64,000 bases of DNA from IMG/VR virus record IMGVR_UViG_3300022391_000001, positions 1 through 64,000 of that record. One strand, 5' to 3'. Each line of letters opens with the position of its first letter. Within the stretch, counting starts at the first letter, position 1. The notes under the pieces were generated by a model. That model worked only from the letters and a program-made list of their open reading frames with translations, made no database searches and was not told the DNA's origin. This document shows, piece by piece, positions 41,624-49,253 of this stretch. Source of the DNA: a virus. A program made the translations under genes and the position numbers.

Positions 41624-42637
41624 GTCCACAGTGGGGGGGTCGCTCCGCTTTCACACCGCAATCGCCCCCACCTCGGAGCCCTCCGCCGAGACACTCATCC
41701 CACCCAACCAGGCATGTGTTATCTGGTAGCTGGGAGCGCCAGATTGTCTACCGGACGGTAGGCAGCGGGCACCCCTCGGAGGGTGTGCGGTCGGAGGGTG
41801 AGATTGCCCCTCCGAGGTGTGGTTTGCGCATGCCCTCCGAGCCCTGCTCTATGATGCATTTTTGCACGCAAAATGCCATGCGGTGTTGGGTGATATGTGT
41901 GCGAAAGTATAATTATTTAGCTGTGTTGTGTGGAGGTTGAATTATATGGGGTTTCCGCACGCCCTGTGGTGTGTGCGAAGCACACTGCAAGTGGCAGGAA
42001 GTTCAACGATTTCGCCACACCACACCCACGCCGCCCACTATCCCCACTAGAGTCATGTTTATTTGTTCGTTTCTCGTCACATCCCCTTCTACGGGCTACC
42101 CCATTCAGTCTTATCCCCACTCTATCCGCTCTTCATCCTTTTCTCGCTCCTATCCCTCCCTTGTACTCGTCATACGGGTACTTGTATATGCTCCTATGTT
42201 CTTCTCGCTTGTTCTAGTGGCTTCTCTCATTTCTCGTGTAGACTTGTGTTGTAGTTGTCTGCGATGCCTTCTGTTGTTTCCTTGTGCGTGGGGCTTCGAG
42301 GTGGGGTCTGGTTTTTCCGGGCTGTGGGAGGGATGGTGTTTTCTGGGCTCGTGCAATGCTGTTGGACTTGAGTTGCTGTGGTGCGCGGATAAACAGCCTC
42401 GATGTTTGATCTTGAAGTCCGGTTTCTTAGGGCTTCCAATAAAAGGCGTGTTTCCGGCTTCGTTGCTCGTTTAGGTGTTGTCCGAGTTGAATTCTATGGG
42501 TTTGCGTTGGCTGGAGCATTGTCTGTGTCCATGCGGGTGCGTTTCTTGTGCCGCTTTGGCGTGCCAAATTTCTATGGGTGTTTTCGTGTCTCTTCTCGGT
42601 GCTTTGTTCAGGTGGCGTTTCCGTCCGGTGGTGCTCG

Positions 42638-42934
42638 TTAGGATTTGTCTGTTTCTGGCTTCGTTTCCGCACACAGTTCTATGGCGGAATGGGGTGCGCT
42701 TGCCTTGATGGTCTTCTCCACGGCGTTGCGGAGCCGTTTGGCCTGCATTTTATGCTTCTCGTTACACCACGGGCACGAACGGGCGGGACGCCGCCAGCCC
42801 ACGTCAACCGCATCGACGTCATAGGTGTGCATGAGCGCTTCTAGCTTGCCGATGAACTCCGTCCTGTCCCTCGGGTCATTGTCGCAGATGATGTTTCCAA
42901 CCAGGTTGCTTTCCACTTTGTGCTCCGGTGTCAT
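42638..42934 (-). CDS. CxxC protein (98 aa)
   Basis: MTPEHKVESNLVGNIICDND, then HTYDVDAVDVGWRRPARSCP and SCPWCNEKHKMQAKRLRNAV, read as a short zinc motif with a basic helix. The ATG overlaps the previous stop. It is the last gene of the long minus-strand block. Not recognised. Confidence 0.6.
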   Translation of the reverse strand: MTPEHKVESNLVGNIICDNDPRDRTEFIGKLEALMHTYDVDAVDVGWRRPARSCPWCNEKHKMQAKRLRNAVEKTIKASAPHSAIELCAETKPETDKS

Positions 42935-43152
42935 CCTTCTCGGTTCCCCCGCATGATTTTTGCCTCTTTGGGCGTGTCAGGTTGCAAACGGTCGGCGTTC
43001 ACGTCCGGATAAAGCGGCGCCCGGATTTGATCCAGCCGGTCGTTGAGACGCTCTATCGCTTCGGTCAACCGTTCTTGCGACTTTCGATGAAGCTGAAGCT
43101 CCGTGATCAGCGTCCGGAGATTGTGGTTCAACGTTGATGTGTTTTCCGTCAT
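42931..43152 (-). CDS. Coiled-coil small protein (73 aa)
   Basis: MTENTSTLNHNLRTLITELQ starts a heptad-type helix (HRKSQERLTEAIERLNDRLD), followed by a short tail. Coupled by ATGA overlaps on both sides. Confidence 0.6.
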   Translation of the reverse strand: MTENTSTLNHNLRTLITELQLHRKSQERLTEAIERLNDRLDQIRAPLYPDVNADRLQPDTPKEAKIMRGNREG

Positions 43153-43568
43153 GGTTTCTTGCTCCCGCGTGGCTTCGCGTTGTATCCTGTGCCCATTTTC
43201 GGCGGCACGCCCCGGCTGACTTCCGAAAGCACCTTGGCTGCCAGGTCCCTCGGGATGCGATGGAGCCCCCAATCGGCTGGGATGAACAGTGCTGTGGCCT
43301 TTGCACCTGTCCTCCGGATTGCTTCGCGCACCAGCTCGATGTCGGCGCCGTCGGGCGGCGAGCCCTGCTGGTACTTGAGCAGGATCAAATCACCATCCTC
43401 GATGCGGAGCTTGCTCACCATCTCCCTCCATCCATAAAATTGTGTTGCTCGTGCCTGATGCTTGGCCTCATATTCTCGTGCCTTGCGTTCCCATCGCTCG
43501 TTGTCCCACTCATCGCCCAAGTCCAGCCCGGTCCACAGCACTTCGCCGTCCAAGTCGTTTCGTCCCAT
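43149..43568 (-). CDS. Unknown alpha/beta protein (139 aa)
   Basis: A charged N-terminal helix (WDNERWERKAREYEAKHQAR) leads to LRIEDGDLILLKYQQGSPPD and ATALFIPADWGLHRI, an alternating alpha/beta pattern. The family is unknown. It overlaps the next gene. Confidence 0.6.
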   Translation of the reverse strand: MGRNDLDGEVLWTGLDLGDEWDNERWERKAREYEAKHQARATQFYGWREMVSKLRIEDGDLILLKYQQGSPPDGADIELVREAIRRTGAKATALFIPADWGLHRIPRDLAAKVLSEVSRGVPPKMGTGYNAKPRGSKKP

Positions 43569-43599
43569 CCGGACTGTCTCCTATGGGTGATTTTGTTTG

Positions 43600-44034
43600 T
43601 TATTGCCGCCAGCGGTCCCGGAGCTGTTCTAGTGTTGCTGCCGAAAATGGCTTGTTGCTGGTCCTCAGCTCCTTGGTCATCGCCCTCTGATATTGGATCT
43701 GCTCGTCCAGGATGGCCTTCAGCGCGTGCTCCGTCGTTGGGTACTTGAGCACCCGTCCGGAGCGGTCTGAAATCGTCATCCCCTCCGCGTCCCACTCTAT
43801 GGTGATCAGCGGCGGAGTGCCGAGGATGTTCTCCGCCGCTTGGCGAAGGTGACTTGGCGCTCCGAGCGTCCACCCATCCGATCGCATCAGCACGATGTCG
43901 TAGTGAATCCCGTCCCGGCGTGCCTGCCAGGTGGGCACCGCGTCCCCCTCGTGGTTGAGCAGAACTCGGATGGGCCCCTTCTTCAGCACGCGGACAAGCT
44001 CCGCCCCGTGCCCGTTGTCATCTAGCCCGAGCAT
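43600..44034 (-). CDS. Unknown protein (144 aa)
   Basis: Starts MLGLDDNGHGAELVRVLKKG (AGGAAAG seven bases upstream); a longer TTG start is possible. It has beta strands (IRVLLNHEGDAVPTWQAR) and a helical C-terminus (EQIQYQRAMTKELRTSNKPF). Not recognised. Confidence 0.55.
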   Translation of the reverse strand: MLGLDDNGHGAELVRVLKKGPIRVLLNHEGDAVPTWQARRDGIHYDIVLMRSDGWTLGAPSHLRQAAENILGTPPLITIEWDAEGMTISDRSGRVLKYPTTEHALKAILDEQIQYQRAMTKELRTSNKPFSAATLEQLRDRWRQ

Positions 44035-44084
44035 AACACCACTTTCCTGCTGTTTTCGTGCGTCCCCCAACCCTCCGCCTGGAC

Positions 44085-44333
44085 TCAGACTCGCCTTTGT
44101 TCTATCGGCAAAAATTGGTGATACGTGATGGTGTTGTTGACGTTGTCCTCCGTCCGCTCGATGTGACGGCGAAGATCAAACCCGTTGATCACCAATTCTT
44201 CATGGATTTTGTGGCCCATTTTCTGCGCCGTCTGGAGCGTCACGGTGTGGGTGATGTATCGGTAACCGTCACCGATGGCCACCCGGTCGCCGTTGACCAG
44301 GAGCTTCTTGAAGTGCTCATCCTTGAAGATCAT
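44085..44333 (-). CDS. Unknown small protein (82 aa)
   Basis: MIFKDEHFKKLLVNGDRVAI begins a mixed domain; GAGG lies seven bases upstream of the ATG. It overlaps the upstream stop by 17 bases. Not recognised. Confidence 0.6.
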   Translation of the reverse strand: MIFKDEHFKKLLVNGDRVAIGDGYRYITHTVTLQTAQKMGHKIHEELVINGFDLRRHIERTEDNVNNTITYHQFLPIEQRRV

Positions 44334-44703
44334 CTTCTAACCTCACATCAATGATCCGTCGCCCTTCTCGGATCTGCTTACAGGTCTCACACTCCGGATC
44401 GTGCTCGACAACGCTCTGGAGCCCGAGGATGGCCCGAGCGGCGTTGTGGATGCAATCATCGTATCCGCAGCTGTTCTCGCACTCCGTCCCGGCGGCGGTC
44501 TTCAGCAGCCCTCGGAGCTTCGCGCCTGCTTCCGGATCATCAAATTGCTTGTTCCAATCTTCTGTGCGTTTCCGTGGCCAGCTGGACACCTCCGGCGCAC
44601 CCTCCGGTCGCAGAAGGTTGAGCAGGACGCCATCGAGCCGCCAGCCATGAAAACTTGTGCCGTTGTCGCTGATCTTGTTCCAATCCATGATGTTCTTGGT
44701 CAT
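44317..44703 (-). CDS. Cys-rich protein (128 aa)
   Basis: MTKNIMDWNKISDNGTSFHG begins; a Cys cluster (CENSCGYDDCIHNAARAILG and CETCKQI) suggests metal binding. The ATG overlaps the previous stop (ATGA). No family named. Confidence 0.6.
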   Translation of the reverse strand: MTKNIMDWNKISDNGTSFHGWRLDGVLLNLLRPEGAPEVSSWPRKRTEDWNKQFDDPEAGAKLRGLLKTAAGTECENSCGYDDCIHNAARAILGLQSVVEHDPECETCKQIREGRRIIDVRLEDDLQG

Positions 44704-44933
44704 GATAGCGTGTATCCCTTGCCGCCGCAATTCATGCAGACTCTCTGGCGGGTGTCGTACCACTTCCTGCCATCATAGGCGATGCGAGATGCCTTGCGGA
44801 GCGTCTGGAGCGCTCCGTCCAGGTATCGGGATTGGACCTTTGTGGACAAGGCGTCGTGGATCTCTGAATGACTCAACCTCTTGTCCTTCAGCAACTCCAT
44901 GATCTCTGCTTCCACCCCATCCTTTCTTTCCAT
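44700..44933 (-). CDS. Winged-helix-like protein with CxxC (77 aa)
   Basis: VEAEIMELLKDKRLSHSEIH and ALSTKVQSRYLDGALQTLRK are a plausible winged helix; CMNCGGKGYTLS at the end is a zinc knuckle. A DNA- or RNA-binding regulator is likely. Overlaps the next start. Confidence 0.6.
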   Translation of the reverse strand: MERKDGVEAEIMELLKDKRLSHSEIHDALSTKVQSRYLDGALQTLRKASRIAYDGRKWYDTRQRVCMNCGGKGYTLS

Positions 44934-44948
44934 GTTTTATGCGTCCTT

Positions 44949-45245
44949 TCACGGGAGCAACCCGCTTTGGTATTCATCCCATTGCTCCTGCCAAAACCCC
45001 ACCCATTCTTCCATGTGTTCTTCACAGAGAATTGGCGGCGTGTCACTTTCTGCGTCCCCGTATGCGGTCATCACCGGCGCCCGAGTCCCCTCCGCCTTGC
45101 GTCCGTGCCGCTCGCACTCTTCACATGGCCCCGTGCGTGGCAACTTCCAGAACCACCCTGGAACCGACAACCCTGGTATGTATGGCTTGATGGGCTCCGG
45201 CGGCGGAGTCGAGAAACGGCGGCGCAGCTCATCCAGCGTCGGCAT
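44949..45245 (-). CDS. Cys-rich protein with MPTLDELRRRF N-terminus (98 aa)
   Basis: Starts MPTLDELRRRFSTPPPEPIK, a motif shared with two other proteins here, followed by a Trp/Pro-rich segment, GPCEECERHGRKAEG and CEEHMEEWVGFWQEQ. GGGG lies five bases upstream. The pair of Cys motifs suggests metal binding. Confidence 0.6.
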   Translation of the reverse strand: MPTLDELRRRFSTPPPEPIKPYIPGLSVPGWFWKLPRTGPCEECERHGRKAEGTRAPVMTAYGDAESDTPPILCEEHMEEWVGFWQEQWDEYQSGLLP

Positions 45246-45444
45246 CAAATCCCCAAGCGAGTGTATCCCGAGGATGGACACGCACCTTGGTCTGGCCGCG
45301 CTGGATGTGGTATATTCCGCGCCTGCTCTCCAGGAGCGCTCCGGTGAAATTCAGCTCCAGATGCGTGACCGGCTTGTCGTGGGCGAGTGTGTAGCCCCTC
45401 GGGAGCTTGCCGATGATGTCCCTGATGCTCTCGATGTCCGACAC
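45229..45444 (-). CDS. Unknown small protein (71 aa), GTG start
   Basis: MSDIESIRDIIGKLPRGYTL; AAGGAGG is eight bases upstream of the GTG. It has a compact alpha/beta pattern (HLELNFTGALLESRRGIYHI). Its 3' end overlaps the next gene by 17 bases. Not recognised. Confidence 0.55.
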   Translation of the reverse strand: MSDIESIRDIIGKLPRGYTLAHDKPVTHLELNFTGALLESRRGIYHIQRGQTKVRVHPRDTLAWGFDADAG

Positions 45445-45494
45445 GGCGCCACCTCCTTGAACCGTATCTACATACAGGGAGCCGTCGGCGCTGA

Positions 45495-45797
45495 TTAGAG
45501 CTCACGCGGATGCGGCCCGTCGGTGATCTCTACTATGCTTTGACCCATCTGGTTGGCCGGTCCCGGCGGCGGCTGCCCATCTCGCTTGCGCCGCTTGATG
45601 GCAAATTGGTGTGCCGCTTGAATCGCGGAATTGGAGCTTGGGCCCGTGCCCTCATAGGCTCGGCCATCGTCGGCGGTGAGCGTCGCTCGCCAGTACTGCG
45701 GCCTGTTCTTCTTGCCGCTCGGGATGGGCTTGTCCTTGGGGCCAGTCTCTTTGGGCTTCTCAGGACGTGGCTTGGGCCCGACTGGATTCTTGGCCAT
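45495..45797 (-). CDS. Basic small protein (100 aa)
   Basis: A Lys/Pro-rich N-terminus (MAKNPVGPKPRPEKPKETGP) leads to a short domain with YWRATLTADDGRAYEG and HQFAIKRRKRDG. Nucleic-acid binding is likely from charge. Not recognised. Confidence 0.55.
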   Translation of the reverse strand: MAKNPVGPKPRPEKPKETGPKDKPIPSGKKNRPQYWRATLTADDGRAYEGTGPSSNSAIQAAHQFAIKRRKRDGQPPPGPANQMGQSIVEITDGPHPREL

Positions 45798-45850
45798 CGT
45801 GTGCCTCCTTGATGGAGGTGATCATAGCGTGGATGCGTCTGGGAACCGAG

Positions 45851-46426
45851 TCACGGATTGAGCCCGTTCTTGTAGCCCTTCAGCGCCTTGTCGCCAGCCA
45901 GCTCAAATGCTGCTTTACGGGCCAAATATTCTGTGCTGAACACACCCTTGTCGGTGATCTTCATAGCCTTGCCCCGGCGACCGTACTGGGCCCGCACCTT
46001 GTAGGATGTCGTTTTGGTCGCCCCGATGCCAACCTTTGTTGCCAAGATCTCGACCACATACACCTTGTCGGAACGCTCATCCCGGAGATGAAGCGGGATG
46101 CGCTCGTGAACCTTGTAGGGCGGAGGTGGCGGAAGCAGCTCCGCTTCGGCCATTTTCGGCCCGTGCGGGAGCGGTGGACGCGGCGGCGGAGTCTTGGCCT
46201 TGGGGAGCGGCTCTGGCTTGCGCTTCGGTGCTTTCTCAGGCGGAGGTGGCGGCGGCGGAGTATTATCCTTGAGATGCCCAGGCCCCTTTCCCGACATCGC
46301 CGTCAAAGCATCGCCCATATCGTCCAGCCGGGTTTCAAAATCAGGCTTGTTGGCCGTTTTGCTAGGCTGTGAAGCGGGTGTGTTGCTTGTCCCAAAGCGC
46401 TGTCGGAGTTGGTCGAGTGTTGGCAT
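45851..46426 (-). CDS. WGR-like domain protein with MPTLDQLRQRF N-terminus (191 aa)
   Basis: The N-terminus MPTLDQLRQRFGTSNTPASQ carries the shared motif, then a Pro/Lys linker. The C-terminal ~85 residues (ERIPLHLRDERSDKVYVVEI, YKVRAQYGRRGKAMKITDKG, EYLARKAAFELAGDKALKGY) match the WGR pattern found in PARPs and MolR-type proteins. WGR domains bind nucleic acid. GGGAGTCAGCC precedes the ATG. Confidence 0.7.
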   Translation of the reverse strand: MPTLDQLRQRFGTSNTPASQPSKTANKPDFETRLDDMGDALTAMSGKGPGHLKDNTPPPPPPPEKAPKRKPEPLPKAKTPPPRPPLPHGPKMAEAELLPPPPPYKVHERIPLHLRDERSDKVYVVEILATKVGIGATKTTSYKVRAQYGRRGKAMKITDKGVFSTEYLARKAAFELAGDKALKGYKNGLNP

Positions 46427-46512
46427 GGCTGACTCCCTTGTACAACTTGTCCAACGAGCCTGGTTTGAAATAAGGCGGGTGCCTTCTCGGAGGTGCCCGC
46501 CCACCTCCCTTG

Positions 46513-46707
46513 CTACAGCGTCAATCCTTCGTTGAGCTCAACAAGGCGCCCGATACGGTCCATGAGCTTGCGGTATTCCTTGGCGTGATCGTCCCCTTCT
46601 CGGACGTTGCCGAGGTTGTATGCCTCGCCCATGAGCTCACCTAGCTCCGTCGCTTGCTCCCGGAGCTTCTGAATCTTCTTTGCCCTTGCTAGCTGCTTCG
46701 CGTCCAT
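46513..46707 (-). CDS. Small helical protein (64 aa)
   Basis: MDAKQLARAKKIQKLREQAT opens a helical hairpin with LGELMGEAYNLGNVREGDD. AAGGAG lies upstream. Not recognised. Confidence 0.6.
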   Translation of the reverse strand: MDAKQLARAKKIQKLREQATELGELMGEAYNLGNVREGDDHAKEYRKLMDRIGRLVELNEGLTL

Positions 46708-46710
46708 GAC

Positions 46711-46902
46711 CTACTCCTTGCCGATGTCGCCGTTGAGGATGAGCTGGCGCTCCCAATGGGATAGCGTCCGGAGATCATCGAGTGCCTTGCGGTAGGCTCG
46801 CTGATACGCCTCATAACCGGTTCTTGAGGATGTTAGCTGGCGATGTGCCTTCCAATAGCGTCGGGCTTTGTCGATAACCTGATCCGTTGTTGCTTTCTTC
46901 AT
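46711..46902 (-). CDS. Small basic helical protein (63 aa), first gene after promoter P2
   Basis: MKKATTDQVIDKARRYWKAH is basic and helical; GGAGTCGACC precedes the ATG, a variant of the shared leader. P2 lies about 35 bases upstream. Confidence 0.65.
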   Translation of the reverse strand: MKKATTDQVIDKARRYWKAHRQLTSSRTGYEAYQRAYRKALDDLRTLSHWERQLILNGDIGKE

Positions 46903-46934
46903 GGTCGACTCCGTTCTTTCCTTGTCCTACCTAT

Positions 46935-46963
46935 ATCATAAGTCCATCCACTGTAAAAGTCGA
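46935..46963 (-). promoter_or_regulatory. Promoter P2 (TCGACT-17-TATGAT)
   Basis: The minus strand reads TCGACT, 17 bases, TATGAT, with CCACTCGACTTTTACAGTGG context, ahead of the 63-aa gene. Confidence 0.8.
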
Positions 46964-46974
46964 GTGGAAGTGGC

Positions 46975-47004
46975 CAAAAAAGTTGGCGCCCAAGGTCGAT
47001 TTTG
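46975..47004 (+). promoter_or_regulatory. Upstream element of P2, inverted relative to the other copies
   Basis: CAAAAAAGTTGGC...GGTCGATTTTG on the plus strand. At the other three sites this element reads in the same direction as the promoter; here it reads opposite. Its near-symmetry may make both orientations usable. Confidence 0.7.
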
Positions 47005-47039
47005 TCCCGTGTTGATTTCTCAAGGCGCCAAAGCGGCTT

Positions 47040-47060
47040 GGGCACCCTCCGAGGGTGCCC
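47040..47060 (-). terminator. GC-rich hairpin GGGCACCCTC / GAGGGTGCCC
   Basis: Two 10-base arms are separated by one base, 13-33 bases past the stop of the 323-aa gene on the minus strand. No U tract follows. Similar C(C)CTCGGAGGG elements occur near 38010, 41770 and 46480. Confidence 0.55.
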
Positions 47061-47072
47061 GCCGCTGTGGTC

Positions 47073-48044
47073 TTAGGCCATCGCGTCCAGAATCATCTCC
47101 GCTTCTGCTTCGGCCCGAGGGTCCAAGGACCACTTCTTCAGACCACGGAAGCGCTTGCAGTCGATGTCGACCGGAACCAAGAAGCGAGCGAAGTTGCCGT
47201 TGAGCTCGACAGCTTCGGGCTGGAGCTTGCCGGAGTCGACCAGATCCTTGACTGCCGCCTTGGCCGCTTCGGCGGTGACTTCGCCCTTGTCGGTGACCGC
47301 GTACACGCCACCGGGCTTGCGCTTCCCGCAGCCCCGCTTGTGCTCCGCTTCGGCGGCGGTGACTTCAACCAGGCGGAAACCGGCGGCGGCCATGTCCTTG
47401 CGAACCTGCTCGTCATCCTCGGGCTTGAGGATGTATTCGATGGCGCTGGGGATGAACATCCCGAACACCTTGCCTTGCGGGAGCCGCCCCGTCCCGCCGC
47501 AGGTGGCGCACATCGAGGTGTCGGCGACGTTCTTGATGCTGAAGCGCTTGGGCTGATGAAGCCAGTAGTTGTACTTGCGGTGGTCCCAGATCGAGCCGTC
47601 CTTGAGGGTGATGTGCCCGCCGGTCCCTGCCTCGATGGTCTCGGGCTCCGCGTCGTATTGCGCCTGAAGCTCTGTGGTCTTGCGTGCGCGGTTGTCCAGG
47701 AGCTTCTGAAGGCGTGCCTTCTCGGTGACCTCATCGGCGTCGGTGGCGGCTTGGAGTGCGTCGATGAGCTTGTCGGACTCTGCGCCGATGCGATCGATCT
47801 CGTTTTGGAGCTTCCGCCGCTCCGGGTTTTCAATAACGCCGACGCAATCCGGACACTCGCTGTACTCGCCCTCGTCATGCGCGACGAAAATGACCGTGCC
47901 GGGCTCCATAAGGGCGGCGGCGGTGGCGACGTTGGGGAGCCGCTTGGAGACTCCGAGTGCGAGTGCTTCGTCTGTGTAGGACTCGATGGACCCGTAGTGC
48001 TCTTGACCGATCCACATGAGGTAGCTGTTGGTGATCTGTGACAT
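47073..48044 (-). CDS. Zinc-cluster protein (323 aa), first gene after promoter P3
   Basis: Starts MSQITNSYLMWIGQEHYGSI behind GGGAGTCAGCC. Cys motifs CPDC (near 80) and CATCGGTGR (near 170) may bind zinc together with CGKRK. It has coiled segments (DKLIDALQAATDADEVTEKA) and a C-terminal alpha/beta part. No named family. One of the better-expressed early genes, judging from its own promoter and leader. Confidence 0.65.
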   Translation of the reverse strand: MSQITNSYLMWIGQEHYGSIESYTDEALALGVSKRLPNVATAAALMEPGTVIFVAHDEGEYSECPDCVGVIENPERRKLQNEIDRIGAESDKLIDALQAATDADEVTEKARLQKLLDNRARKTTELQAQYDAEPETIEAGTGGHITLKDGSIWDHRKYNYWLHQPKRFSIKNVADTSMCATCGGTGRLPQGKVFGMFIPSAIEYILKPEDDEQVRKDMAAAGFRLVEVTAAEAEHKRGCGKRKPGGVYAVTDKGEVTAEAAKAAVKDLVDSGKLQPEAVELNGNFARFLVPVDIDCKRFRGLKKWSLDPRAEAEAEMILDAMA

Positions 48045-48080
48045 GGCTGACTCCCGTTGGTTTCTTGTCCGTCTGCCTAT

Positions 48081-48109
48081 ATCATAATTCCATCCACCGG
48101 AAAAGTCGA
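48081..48109 (-). promoter_or_regulatory. Promoter P3 (TCGACT-17-TATGAT)
   Basis: Minus-strand TCGACT, 17 bases, TATGAT, followed by AT; about 40 bases ahead of the 323-aa gene. Confidence 0.8.
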
Positions 48110-48121
48110 GTGGAAGTTTGC

Positions 48122-48151
48122 CAGAATCAGCCTTGGGAGGCAACTTTTTTG
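48122..48151 (-). promoter_or_regulatory. Conserved upstream element of P3
   Basis: CAAAAAAGTTGCCTCC then a diverged right half ending TGATTCTG; same distance to the -35 as in P1 and P4. Confidence 0.7.
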
Positions 48152-48156
48152 GCGGC

Positions 48157-49023
48157 TCACGCTTGCGCCGCTTCATCCATGTCGCTACGGTGGCGAAGAT
48201 AGACCGGAAACCTGTATGTGGCGACTGCTGTGGGGTCTTTTTGATGCTTGAACTCAACCCAGCGTCCGAGGTGCCCCGCTTGGTCTGCCCAGATCTCGTG
48301 CCGTTGTTCGTCTGTGAAGCCCGTTCCAACTTCCACCTCTGAGCCGTCAGCCATCTCCAGGATCAACGCTCCGAGCGTACCCTGGAGACGCCGCGTGCCC
48401 TCCTGATAGCCCTTGATGCGCCCGTCGGAGCTTGTCCAGGGCTTGCGTTTCATCCACGCTCGGGAGCGGCGGCCAACGTATACGCCATCGGGGTCCTTGA
48501 GCATAGCCCCCTCGAAATTGTGGGCCAAGAACACCTCAAACACCCGCTCCACCTGCGCATCGTCGGACACCTCGATGTGGGGTGTAAGCGACACGTTGGC
48601 GGCGCACGAGTGCTCGATCAACTCCTGGAGCCTGTCCTTGCGCTCCCGCAGCGGCGTCTCATCCCCGCCGGGAAGCACCAAGTCAAACGCATAGAACATC
48701 AGCGCGCTGCGGTCCATCTCGGGATCTTCAGTCTTGACGAGCGAGGTGGTGGCGTTCCAGGACTCGCTGAATGCTTCACCGTCGATCACCACCCCGTCCG
48801 GATACAGACGATTGGCCTCATCGACCAGCTGATCAGCGATGAAGCCCAGACGGTCGGTGTAGTCCACACCGCTCCGCTGTACGACGATGCCGCTAGACAC
48901 ACCGTTGAACACGAGCTGGAACCGATACCCATCCAGCTTCGGCTCTGCCCATAGGGGCCATTTAGCGTGCTTCTCGGACCACGCCTCTGCGAGCATCATC
49001 GTTGGCTTGTGTTTGGTTGCCAT
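48157..49023 (-). CDS. ATP-dependent DNA ligase (288 aa)
   Basis: The adenylation motif AEPKLDGYR gives the nucleotidyl-accepting Lys; FYAFDL (motif IIIa), NFEGAMLKDPDG (motif IV) and RSRAWMKRKPW (motif V) follow in order, with a C-terminal OB-fold (EVGTGFTDEQRHEIWADQAG). It seals nicks during replication and repair. GAGGAGGG precedes the ATG (MATKHKPTMM). At 288 residues it is a short phage-type ligase. Confidence 0.9.
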   Translation of the reverse strand: MATKHKPTMMLAEAWSEKHAKWPLWAEPKLDGYRFQLVFNGVSSGIVVQRSGVDYTDRLGFIADQLVDEANRLYPDGVVIDGEAFSESWNATTSLVKTEDPEMDRSALMFYAFDLVLPGGDETPLRERKDRLQELIEHSCAANVSLTPHIEVSDDAQVERVFEVFLAHNFEGAMLKDPDGVYVGRRSRAWMKRKPWTSSDGRIKGYQEGTRRLQGTLGALILEMADGSEVEVGTGFTDEQRHEIWADQAGHLGRWVEFKHQKDPTAVATYRFPVYLRHRSDMDEAAQA

Positions 49024-49033
49024 CGAGCCCTCC

Positions 49034-49240
49034 TCACCCGTCATAGTCTTCTGTGTCCTGCTCAACGTCAATCGTTTCCACGACGGTGAGCCCCATCGCC
49101 GCCACCTGATCGAGCACCCACCTTCGGGGGCCAGCGCACTCTGTCACCCAATCTTCAAATGGGCCGGAGCGCACTTCCAGTGTCGCCACAGGCAGCCCCG
49201 TCGTGAAGCAGCTGAGCAGATGAAGTCTTGCTTCTCGCAT
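49034..49240 (-). CDS. Unknown small protein (68 aa)
   Basis: MREARLHLLSCFTTGLPVAT; GAGGGG is upstream. Acidic C-terminus (VEQDTEDYDG). Not recognised. Confidence 0.55.
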   Translation of the reverse strand: MREARLHLLSCFTTGLPVATLEVRSGPFEDWVTECAGPRRWVLDQVAAMGLTVVETIDVEQDTEDYDG

Positions 49241-49253
49241 CGTCGTTCCCCTC

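Larger units (their letters stand above)
41132..42637. other. 1.5-kb region without convincing genes
   Basis: Open frames exist on both strands but all are low-complexity. The minus-strand frame is Thr/Pro/His-rich because the plus strand is G/T-rich. The region lies between a plus-strand gene end and the end of the minus-strand early block. It holds repeats, a quadruplex motif and a large inverted repeat, and may be an origin, packaging or noncoding RNA locus. The right half is T-rich and has three TTCTATGG boxes. Confidence 0.6.

Noticed and set aside
40970-41629. A long minus-strand frame rich in His, Pro and Thr (219 codons)
   Set aside because: Its composition only mirrors the G/T-rich plus strand of a repetitive noncoding stretch, there is no ribosome binding site or family resemblance, and it crosses the repeats.
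41971-42474. A plus-strand frame of 167 codons with many Ser, Leu and Cys residues
   Set aside because: No start signal or recognisable domain; it results from the T-rich right half of the region.
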